The position numbers were made by a program, and so were the translations under genes. A stretch of 64,000 nt of DNA from Botryotinia globosa (taxonomy: Eukaryota; Ascomycota; Leotiomycetes; Helotiales; Sclerotiniaceae): positions 1,612,001-1,676,000 of the forward strand of contig RCSZ01000010.1 of NCBI GenBank assembly GCA_014898425.1, in the 5' to 3' direction. The notes beneath the pieces were generated by a model, which saw only the letters and a list, made by a program, of their open reading frames with translations, was not told the origin of the DNA and made no database searches. Shown piece after piece: positions 13,440 through 24,092 of the stretch (position 1 is its first letter; each line of letters opens with the position of its first letter).

Positions 13440-13930
13440 TAACAACTACACAATAAACTTAATTAACAAACTTTCCACCTTATTCAAATCTTTAGAATAA
13501 ATTGAAGCTATAAAAACTTTTTATTTAAATACAATTTATAATTCTATTTATATTCCTATAGAAGATAATAAAAAAGATTTTCCTTATATCAAAGTATTTT
13601 TTAATAATTAAGGTTCTATCAAAACAATTTTAAATTCTAATTTAACCATCAATTTAATTAATACCAATCTAGCTATAAAATTCAATTTACCAATCAGTTT
13701 AATTTAGATTATTATTATTGAAATCAATCCTTTTGAAATCAATATCAAAGATCTTTACAAAAATATATATATATCCTTTAGAAAAGTATTAAACATTATT
13801 AGTTTATTTATAATAAAAAATATATATAACGATTTGTTATTTAAAATACTATAATTTATTATAAATAAAATTATATTTATATATAAAAATGAATTACAAT
13901 ATATTATAATAATAAATAATAATTAAAAAA
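13440..13930 (+). pseudogene. Possible retroviral-type protease remnant on the + strand
   Basis: On the + strand a long frame, broken only by TAA codons, reads like a retrotransposon aspartic protease region. A segment resembling the active-site loop (LNSNLTINLIN) is followed by hydrophobic stretches. The expected catalytic Asp-Ser/Thr-Gly would have been changed to Asn-Ser-Asn by G-to-A mutation. It runs opposite to the host gypsy element, which suggests a second nested element. The match is by eye and weak. Confidence 0.3.
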
Positions 13931-16034
13931 ATCAAATAAATATTTAATATATTAAATAAAAAACAATTGTACCTTTTCAAACCTCAAATTAATATTTATA
14001 TATTTTTAAATTTAGAATTCTTTTTATTTTCTATTCTAATATTTTATTTTTATAAGTTTTATTTATAATTATTTCTATTATAAATAGTTTTATTATATTT
14101 TTGAATCTATTTTTTTTTTATTCTATATAATATTAATAAATTTATATAGAAAATATTATAATATTTATAAAATATTGAAAGTTTGATTTAATAACTTTGC
14201 AAATTAATATTTTCAAATATTTTGAAAAATCCTAATTTTTTAAACTCTAACTTTTCATATTTTCGATTCATTATCAAATTCTTATAAAATAATTATATTT
14301 AATTTCTAATATTAAATAATAATAAACAATACTTTATATTATAATATTTTGCTTATATATTTTATATGTATATCAAATCTTTTATTAATTATTAATACAA
14401 TTCTTTCAATTTCTTTATTAATTATTTTATATTTCCAAATCTTTTATCTATAATTACAATAATCTGAAATAATAAAACATTTTTTCTATTTATTTTGAAA
14501 AACAATAATTTAATATTTAAAATAGAAATCGAATTGTATATATATTCTATTAAATATAATAGATCTATTGAATTATTTTATTTATAATTGATATATATTT
14601 TAAAATATATTTCTATAATCTGATTTAATTTTTTAATTAAACTATTTGTTTATAAATAAAATACTATAAATAATTTTCGAATTATATTTAAATACTTTAT
14701 AAATATTATTTAAAATATATTTATAAACAAATCTGTTTTATTTATAATCATAAAATTTGATATTCTATATTTTACAAATATTTTTTTTAAAAAAAATAAG
14801 CAAATTAAATTGATATTATATTCTTTCTATATAATAAAAATTTTGCTTTTTTTATTATTCTATAAATTATATTTAATATAATATTATAAATAGAATATAA
14901 TTATATATTTCCTTTTTCCCTATTATTAAAATCTATTTTAGATTTTGATATTAATAAATCTATAATCAAATTCAATATTATATCTTTTTATAATTTATTT
15001 GAAATAAATATTGAAACTAATTCTTCAATAGTTATTATATATAATAGTTTATTATATTAACAAGCTAAATATAAATATATATAATTTTTAATATTTATAT
15101 TTATTCCTTATTAATATAATATTCTTTTTATTATTCTAATTGTTCTATTTTTGTTGAAATACTCTATAATTAAAGAATTATAGAATTTCCTTATCAAATC
15201 TTTTTGTAATATTTTATTTGTTAAAATAAATAATCTTATTTCATTATAATATTACAATCTCTTTTTCAAATTGAATTGAATTTCTATTGGATTGAGGTAT
15301 AATTATTAATAATATCGAATTGAATTAATGAAATCTAATTATTGCTTTAAACTTTTCTAAATATTGATTAGACTTTTTTTTAATATTTTTTTAATTTGAA
15401 ATATAATAAGGAATTTAATTTTCTTTATATTAATACAATTCTCATTTATTTCTTATAATTCTTTAAATATATATAATATATTTTCCTCGATTTCTTTTTT
15501 TATAATATCTTTAATTAAATATAATATATCAAATTGATTATTTAATAATAATAACAAATTTATAATTTGTTTTTATAATTTCAAAAAAGGTATTAGTTTT
15601 ATTGTTTTGTATTAGTAATTTGTTTTTCTTGAGAAATTATTAATGATATTTCTTTTTCTTAGTTTATATATAATAATATAGTCGATTATTGATAATATTA
15701 TTATCTATTTAATTTGTTTTTTTATAAAAGTTTTGAAGATTATAAAATGCTTTAGATTATTATAATTGGAAATAATAATTATTTGATATTGGATTTCTTT
15801 TAGAAAATGATATTAGTATTTAATGAATTCTATTATTACAAGTAATTCTTAATCAAATATTGTATAATTTATTTTTATTAATATTAGTTTTCGAAAATAA
15901 AATATAATTGGATATTTGTATATATCCTTTTGAATTTATAATAATATTCCGTATAATATTTTAATAAATATATTTGTTTTCAAAAAACAAATTAATGTTA
16001 TAATAAAATAATGTAATAATAAAATCTTAATAAA

Positions 16035-16654
16035 AACGATTTTGAATATAATAAAAGCTTTTTTATAATCTTTAATTTATTCAAACTTTTTTTTTCTTTT
16101 GCATTATTTATTATTGATAATATAATATTGCTATAGCTAAATATAAACCATTTATAAAAATTACAAAACCCTAGGAATAATAATATTTTCTATATTAACT
16201 TTAGTATTAGTTATTTTATAATTGAATCAATTTTAATTTGATTTATAGCAATTCCTTTATCTGAAATAATATAATTTAGGAATTCTATTTCTTTTATATT
16301 AAATTAGTATTTTTCAAGTTTATAGAATAATCTTCATTTTAATAGTTTCTTTAAGATTTATTTTATATAAAACTTATAATCTTTTTTATTTTTCAAATAA
16401 ATTAAAATATTATTTAAATATATAATAATCGATTTATTAATGAATTTTTATTAATATTAATTGATATATATTTAAAAAATAGCTAAAATATTATATAAAT
16501 CGAATAATAATATTAAATATTCAAATAATTCGAAATATATATAAAAAGTTATTTTCCATTTATTATTTGAATAAATTTTTATTAAATTATAAACTTTATA
16601 TAGATCAAGTTTTATAAATATTTTTATTTTTTCAAAACAATTTAATATCTTCAA
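16035..16654 (-). pseudogene. Ty3/gypsy reverse transcriptase remnant
   Basis: The minus strand reads the conserved gypsy RT path in order: IFIKLDLYKVYNLIKI, then WKITF...LFEYLILLF, then YLNNILIYLKN at the catalytic site (YxDD position; Asp changed to Asn), then FLNYIISDKGI and LFLGFCNFYKWFI. All blocks share one frame, interrupted by TAA codons, mostly at places where Gln (CAA) would be expected. CpA to TpA is the preferred RIP change. The first 60 codons (16654-16472) are still open. This fixes the element's orientation and superfamily. Confidence 0.88.
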
Positions 16655-19647
16655 AATAAATAAAATAGAATATCGATTTGATATCGTATTATTATTTATA
16701 TTTCTAAAATCTATATATAATTATAATTCCTTAATACTTTTCTTATATACAAATAAAAATAATATTCCTGCTTTTGATTTTAATAATTTTATAAATCCTA
16801 ATATAAATATCTTTATAATATACTTTCTAAACATTTTAAATTTATATTCAAATAGATTATATAACAATCCAAATTTTGATTGATAACCTTTTTAGAAAAT
16901 AATCTTATAATTAATTCTAAATTTATAAAATAATAATTTTTCTATTTCTTTTTTATTAAATAATAAAAAGTATTTTAAATATATATCTAAGATTTTTCTA
17001 AATACTTCCTAAATAATTATATAATCTATTCTACTATTATCTATAAACACTAAAAATAACAATACCATTATAATTATATCCTCTTTTAATATAATCTCCA
17101 TTTTCTTAATTATATTATATATAAAATTCAAAAAATCAAATATATTTAATATAATCTATAATTCTAAATTATTATTATTGAATATCTTATCTAACCTTCA
17201 ATTTATTTTCAAATTATATTATTAAAACTATAAAAATCCAAATATAATATTATTTGTTTTTAATAATATAAATTTGAATTTTAATAATATATTGCTTTTA
17301 ATTAATAAATATTTGAAATTGATTTTCTTATAAATTGAAATAAATATTAACTTTAAAATATTCTTATTTATATTTTTAATTAATAAATAATATATATTTA
17401 ATTTTTTATATTAAATCTATTTTACTATCTCTAAAAAAATAAAATTTATTATTATAATAAAATCAATAATTACTATAAATAATATCTTATTTTTATTTTT
17501 ATTTAAATAAATAATAATTATTATTTAAAAAAGATTTTTTATATTCAACAACCAAAAAAAATCTATAATATCCTTATAACTATAATATTAATATAATTGA
17601 TTCTTTATTTCTATTAATAATCCTATATTATATAATTCTAATATTATTAATTATTATAATTTCCTTTCTTATATTAAAACTAATATTAATAATATCTTTT
17701 CAATTTGATTTAAATATATTAATTGTATAATATTAGATATTTAATATTAGATTATTATTTCTTATATTGAATTTGATAATCAATAATTATATAAATTCTT
17801 ATCCTTTCTTATAATAATAACTAAAAATCTTTTTAGATTTCTTTTTAATTTAATATAATTTTCTTTAAAATAATTACTCCCCTTTTATTTCAATACTCCT
17901 ATTATTAAAAAAGATTATTATTTTCCAATTATTTATTTTCTTTTTTATTAATTAATTAATTCTTACAATTACTAATTTAATAATCTGTTTTTTTATATTT
18001 AAAATACATTTTGTTTTTTTTATATCTCTTTCTTTATTCTATTAAAATTTTAAAGAATTTTATCTCTTTTCTTTTTTTTCTATACAAATCATTACTAAAT
18101 CTAATTAAATTGGAAATACTATATTATATATCCTCATCTAATTTTCTTTTTTTTTCAAATTTTATTTATTTATTATTGATTGAAAACAATTATTTTTATA
18201 CACATAAGAAATTCTTTGTATTTTATACTATTGTTTTTAATCCTTCAAATATTATAAATAATATTCCATTATAATTTATATAAATATATAAAAAAATAGA
18301 TTTAATCAATTTCATAAAATAATATATAACCATTACTTAATCCTTATATACCTACAAAACATTTTGAAAAATTAATTTAAAATAATTATTAAAATTTTAT
18401 ACCATTTGTTTTTTGAATATAATAACTTTTACTATCCAAAAATTGATTTCTAAATCTATATCAATAAAACTATATTAATTAAATAATTAATCCTTTAAAA
18501 GATTCTAATTTTCGAATTTTATAATAATTAAAAAATTACTATATAATCATACTAACATAATTCGCTTTTTAATATCTTTATCAATATAATTTCTTATTAA
18601 TACTATTTATTATATAATATCAAAAATGTTTTCTAATATAAAATAATCTTCTAACTTTATAATCTATAATCTAACATCAATCTTCCCTTTTTCAAAGAAT
18701 AAAAATACTCTAATTCTAAATTTGTTTCAAAAGGATTTTATAAATAATATAAATAAAATACTAATACTAATAATAATTAATATATTTCAAACATTTAATA
18801 ATAATAATCTATTTGATTTAATATCTATAGGAATTCTTTTATTTATAAAGAATTATTTTATAATATTATTAATCAAAATACTATATATAAATATTGTTAA
18901 TTAATATTCTATTATTATTATTCTTATTTTTCTTTCTTTATCCTTTTTGATTTATATTTTCAATTATCTTTTTTATTAGATTATAATTTTCTATAATTCT
19001 TTTAATATATTTAAATAAAACAAGGAATTCCTTTATTTTATAATGACTTAACTATTTATATCTTTTTATAAATTAATTTGATAATAATAATTAATAATAA
19101 TTAATGAATAAGAATATATTGAAATAGAAATTTTAGATTTACTTATTTCAAATAATACAAAACTTTTAATTTAATTCCTTTTTTCAAAGCTTATACTAAC
19201 TCTTTTTTTAAATTGAATTCAAAAATTCAAGTAATTTATTCTTTAAAAGTTTATACTAATTATTTCTTCAAATCGAATTCAAAGGTTTAAATAATTTGTT
19301 TTTTCTTTGTTTTGATTTATATTTACTTCTGATTGTTTTCTTTATCTAATAACTCTTTTCATATACACTTTTTCGATTATTATTTATTTTAATTAAAAAG
19401 TTTTATTTCGTCTAAAAAATAATGAATTAAATAATACCTTTGATTTTATTAACCCTTATAATCTCGTATTTCTAATAATTATTTTTTATTAATTTAATCT
19501 ATTATATAAAAACCTATAAATGGTTTAGAATTTATCTAAATAATATTATAAATTATTATAATTTTCTTTAGGAATAATTCCAATCTATTTCATATATATT
19601 TTATATACAAATAATTTCTATCCAATTTGAAAATGGATTAATAATTC

Positions 19648-19808
19648 TATAAAAATTGTAAACTAAAAAGAAATTGTTTTAATGATTTAATTATTGATAA
19701 AGATCTAAGAGGAAGTTGGAAGCAAGGCTTCCAACTTATACTTGAAAAGACTAGCTAAAATGGCTAGTATAGCCGGTCACGTGCATAGAGGGTCCGTGCA
19801 CCCTCACA
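19648..19808 (-). repeat. Right LTR (5' LTR of the gypsy element)
   Basis: 161 bp matching 9551-9711. The left end is converted (TATAAAA where the other copy has TGTGAGG) and the right end is intact, including GGTCACGTGCATAGAGGGTC and the terminal CCCTCACA. The target duplication AAATC follows at 19809-19813. Confidence 0.9.
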
Positions 19809-20372
19809 AAATCTAAAATTTCATAAAATCTATAATAACTTTTAAGGAAAAATAATTAAAAATAAATTATAAATTTATAAAAGATTTAATCTAAAAAATC
19901 TTAAAAAAATGAAAAATTTCTTATAAATAAATATTTAAAAGGGTACTTTCAAAATTACAGGGATTATTTATACTACTCTTAACTCACTATATACTATATC
20001 TCTATATTTATTCATTTTTTTAAATTTTTTTTTGAATTTCTATATAGATTCAGATTTGAATTTTTCAAAAAAAAAATTTCTTTCAATAATTATTGTTAAA
20101 AAGTTATTAAAGATTTTATAAAATTTTAAATTTATATGTGATTTATATGTAAATTAAAAATCGATATTTTGAAGCTCTAAAAATCGATCCAAAAAAATCC
20201 TAAAATTCTAAAAAATTTAATATAAGCTTAGAATAATTTAAATTATATAAATCTAAATTTTTATTAAATTACATTCAATATTGATAGAGATATTGATAGA
20301 TCAAAAAAGTGATTTTTGGTGTAAAAGGGTGGCCCGAAAGAGGGGTGGCCTGAAAGTAGGGTGGTCGACTTA

Positions 20373-22029
20373 CCTGACCCAAAGTTTCTACTATAGCTTT
20401 GGTCATATGCGCCTTAGTGATTTCCTTCGGACAAGACTGTAAGACTGCGACGGGAAACTCACCGGCTATGTAATCCACGATACCAATTACTTGAGCCTAT
20501 AATTTTCACGTTCAGCTTAAAAATTGGTTTCAAGGGCTGGCACTCATGGTTATGCCAAGTTCCTGAAGGCAATATTCTATTTTCGACGGGACCAAGTTCT
20601 CACCACCACGAATGATGATGTCTTTATGTCGTCCACTGATGTAGAGGACATCATCTGCGTCTATTATAGCTTGATCGCGGGTAATAAACCACTTTCCAAC
20701 GTCATCCGTGTAAAATGACTCTGAATCTATCCCATTCAAATATCCATCGATGACCGAAGTCCCGCCGATGTGGAGTTCTCCAGCTTCGTCTTTATTCAGA
20801 GGCACATTAGATTTTGGGGAACATATTTTTAGTCTAGCACCTGGTAAAACTTTTCCCACTCCGAGATGATAGCCGTTCTTAAGCATTGAATCATCCCGCC
20901 TCCAGCTTACCATAGGGGAGCCCTCTGTCATACCGAAGCCTTGAACAACTGCCTCGCTACCAAGATGCTCTTTGCAGAACCTAACATCTTCATCCTTTAT
21001 CAATGTGACTCCCATGGTTACGTACGATAGAGACAGGGAATCCTTGCCAGGAAATTCTGGATGTGCAACAAGTGCTTTCGCTAAAAGAGGAACGGCTCCA
21101 ACATGTGTAATATTTTCTTGTTGAAGCGCTCGTAAGGAGGCAGTCACGTCGAACTTTTCGGTAGCAAATACTACAGAGCTTCCATCCCTCCAACCTCGTA
21201 TAGCTTGGCCTATTGCAAAGATATGCCACACGGGCGTGTGAATGAGCCATTTGTTCTGACAGCCGTTTTTCCGGACAACAGGATCATAGTCGAATGTTGC
21301 GGACCAGATGTTGATGCAGTGTGAGGGCATCCTTTTGGGACTGAATTTGTCCCACTCGTAAACAGGATCATTGCAAGCTCCTGGCCCGGTTCCTTACCAT
21401 CATCATTCATAGGGGTAAATGAAATGTTTTCCATCGGCAAGTTGCCGATTAGTCCATGTAGTGAATGCCAATTCACTCTCCCTTCGGAAACTTTCGAAAG
21501 TGATATACGAACTTTCTAAGACTTGAGGAGGAGCTAGGCTCAGATACTTCATAACATATTTATCCGAACTTCTTGGATCCAACGGTACAAATGGCATTTT
21601 GAGCCTCGCGGCAGCCCACAAAAATAAGACCCATTCCGCGGAATTCCAGACGAAAACAACAAGATTGTCACCCTTAATACAGCCAAGTTGTTGTAACCAA
21701 GTTGCCAACGACTCGGCCTTCTCCCGAAGCTGGGCAAAACTCCATCTCAGTGGTGCTGAGCATGATTTAGGTGAGATCGTCCCGACCCCATTTTCATTGG
21801 TAATTGGTGTCAAATGCGTCTCAAGGTCTGTTTGTCCGATTTTGAGTCTTGAGCTAAGGTGGTCTGTAGGCTGCCAAAGCGAAGAAAGAGCTTCCTCATT
21901 CAAATGTTTATCTGCAGCCACAGCAAACATGTTCCATAGGCTTTGGTTTATGCCGGGTATATCAAGTCCCAGACACTCTGCCTTGAGTCGTCCGACTGGA
22001 AACACATCGGAAACTGTTGGAATATCCAT
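20373..22029 (-). pseudogene. 5' half of the broken NRPS gene: adenylation domain
   Basis: Start and most of the adenylation (AMP-binding) domain of the A-T-C synthetase whose other half is at 7356-9307. From the ATG at 22029 the minus strand shows the N-terminal fold and LRWSFAQLREKAESLATWL. It then shows the phosphate-loop motif ILFTSGTNSVPKGCPH, FGMTEGSPMVSW, the GELHIGG motif, and GRHKDIIIRGGENLVPSKIE. The motif set looks like an acyl/aryl-acid-activating domain more than a standard amino-acid one. Two frame changes lie near 21410-21470 and 21310-21330, and stops occur near 20488-20530, where a small intron may also have been. Joining across the insertion with one TA copy leaves the frame shifted by one base, so there has been additional damage. 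Confidence 0.88.
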
Positions 22030-22081
22030 AATCTATCAGAATCGGCATTGAATGTGTATCAGAATCCCAAAAATTATGAAG

Positions 22082-22435
22082 TATCCCCTAGAGTGCGGGA
22101 AAATGGCGTCTAATGTGGCCTGTGCGATAGACCTTGAATAATAAAGTCTTATTGGATAGAATAGTTGTTTTAGTGGGTTTTCAATCACATTATTCATAAA
22201 TTAAATTATTGATTTCAAATTTCGAGGTTTTTAAATTTAAAAAAAGATTGAAGATTGAAAATTAGTATATATTATTATATTCCAAATTTTGATACAGAAA
22301 TTATTATATATTGATTGAATTTTATATTAGAGAATGCTTGTGAATATTGAATTAAATTCAAGGAATCCTAATTATCTAATTGGTCAATAACTCCTTATTA
22401 AGCGAGGGCGCCGAATGTTCGCACTCTAGGGGATA
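22082..22435. mobile_element. 350-bp MITE with TA target duplication
   Basis: The ends are inverted repeats: TCCCCTAGAGTGCG at 22084-22097 and its complement CGCACTCTAGGGGA at 22420-22433. Both are flanked by TA (22082-22083 and 22434-22435). The inside is AT-rich and carries no coding sequence. Size, inverted ends and TA duplication fit a Tc1/mariner-type MITE. It lies just upstream of the NRPS start codon, so it could have landed in that gene's promoter. Confidence 0.75.
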
Positions 22436-24092
22436 CCGTTCAAGTATTATCGATGACTTTACAGCCAATGTAGTGGTTTTCAACAGTTCCGTTGCTCCAG
22501 AAATAAATCAACGGTTACAGAAAGACAAACCAACTAATGGCTTCAAGCCTTGCACAATGAGTCAACCCAGATGCATATGAGTTTAGGTACATACGCCAAA
22601 CACAACAAAACAGCCTTCTGTTGTACATCTTACTAATAGGTATCAACCTTCCTTGCACATGATGAGAATAACAGACAGATGACACGACATCAAACTTGCT
22701 CGATTGGTATTGTCAAGGGAGAAAATTCTTACCTCTCTTGGAATGTCTGACCAGATATTCCAGAATAAGTAGCTTATAATGGTGCTTATGTTGACGGATG
22801 GTACAAGGCGGTGTCGGGCACCTCGCTTAAAATTGCTGACAGTACATAGGCCCCGAGTCTCCCGAGAAATGAATATCTGACCAGGCACTTTGTTCTCCTA
22901 CAAGACTTTACTAAATACATTGTCAGAAGTAAGAATTGTAGCCAAAGCCTTTTTTTAAGACCTCAGAGAAACCATTGTCGGAGTTCGTGAACATGCAATT
23001 GGCGACGCAAACAAATTTTTGAAGTTATTGGTTCTTGCTAGTCGTTCAACCAAGTCAACAATTAATTTTTTCATTTGAAACTTAACCCGAAGAGTCTCGG
23101 CTGACTCATACGGTTCGGGATGGGAGTGGCCCACAAACTTACATCTCACTCCTGACAGAGCCTTCATCTTCTGTACCTACCTACACTGATATCTATGAAT
23201 AGTTGAGACTAGTGTTGCAATATTGACCCTGCGGTCAAATTAATCAATATTTATTGATACAAATGGCGAGTTAGCAGAGTCTTACATTCAAAATCAACCA
23301 TATCATCTTCTCTTATTTCCATTTGATGATTGTGAGGTCACATCGATCTTTTTGATTTATTCCTTGAATCTTTGAATCTTTGAATCTTTGAATCTTTGAA
23401 TCTTTGAATCTTTGAATCTTTGAATCTTTGAATCTTTGAATCTTTGAATCTTTGAATCTTTGAATCTTGGCATGTTAATGGTCAATTGGGAATATAATCA
23501 GCATGCTCGAAGTATTGATTTGAAAGCTTGCATAGCCAAACCACCTTAGTGTGATCCTATCTAAGAGCGTACTTGTATATACCAGCTGTATATATCACTA
23601 TCTACTTAGAGCACCCCTGACTGCTGTTATCCTCACCATGCTTCCTGTTGTTCTGTTCTCAACTCACATCCTCTCATTTCTCCGTATTAGAATCAATGAT
23701 GCGATTTCACTAGAAAAACGATGTCAAAGTACTCAACACATGCATTCATTGTCTTTCAAATCTTACAACCCCAGTTTTATAGAGATATCTTCTGACATGT
23801 CTACCCACGCATCGGTTGATAGTACCCGTTGTCACATCACAGGGGTGGCCCCTATTGCATGACCAAGGGATTTTTTGTTCACTGCCCGTTTTTTGTCACT
23901 ATCATATGCCGATGGGGTGACGCTATGTTTCTGCCACATGTAAAGTGACAACATAGTTACTTTTAGAAATTAGAGATTGATCATAAAGAACAGTCACTGT
24001 CCTCAAATCTTTCAAAGCGCCACCAACAGCAAGCTAATGCTATCTAGTACCAACTACTCATATAGAGTTAACAACACTGTTTGATCGCAAAT
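22436..24092. other. Intergenic stretch with octanucleotide repeat
   Basis: Only short, unsupported frames are found between the MITE and the P450 remnant. The one clear structure is the TTTGAATC array described separately. The segment just before 24093 should hold the former P450 promoter. Confidence 0.5.
23363..23468. repeat. (TTTGAATC)n octanucleotide array, 13 copies
   Basis: Twelve perfect copies of the 8-bp unit TTTGAATC run from 23371 to 23466, preceded by one near copy (CTTGAATC). The array is unmutated although it is repetitive, and it lies in the gap between two pseudogenes. Confidence 0.95.

Larger units (their letters stand above)
9551..19808 (-). mobile_element. Ty3/gypsy LTR retrotransposon, RIP-degraded, minus orientation
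   Basis: A 10.26-kb element bounded by 161-bp direct repeats (9551-9711 and 19648-19808). It begins TGTGAGG and ends CCCTCACA, a TG...CA structure. The same five bases AAATC lie just before 9551 and just after 19808, a perfect target duplication. The interior is extremely AT-rich and full of TAA codons. Reverse transcriptase can still be read on the minus strand, so gag should lie at the right and integrase at the left. The size exceeds the usual 5-8 kb for the family, and about 4 kb between the RT block and the left LTR is unexplained; a further nested insertion is possible. No protein can be made from it. Confidence 0.9.
9308..20372. mobile_element. Fot1/Tc1-type DNA transposon (non-autonomous) carrying a nested retrotransposon
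   Basis: The outer insertion runs 9310-20370. Its ends are inverted repeats beginning AGTCAACCACCC (left) and ending GGGTGGTCGACT (right). TA lies on both sides (9308-9309 and 20371-20372), as expected for TA target duplication in the Tc1/mariner-pogo group; AGTCAA-type starts are common among fungal Fot1 relatives. The left and right arms match as inverted repeats for about 240 bp (9310-9550 against about 20130-20370), differing mainly by C/T and G/A changes. A TTTCGGGCCACCC motif occurs twice near each end. Removing the nested retrotransposon leaves only about 0.8 kb and no transposase, so this is a MITE-like copy. It interrupts the adenylation domain of the NRPS gene. Confidence 0.85.

Noticed and set aside
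18011..18904. Short + strand frames of 60-87 codons in the AT-rich block
   Set aside because: Random open frames in mutated AT-rich DNA, dominated by Ile, Asn, Phe and Leu; no motifs.
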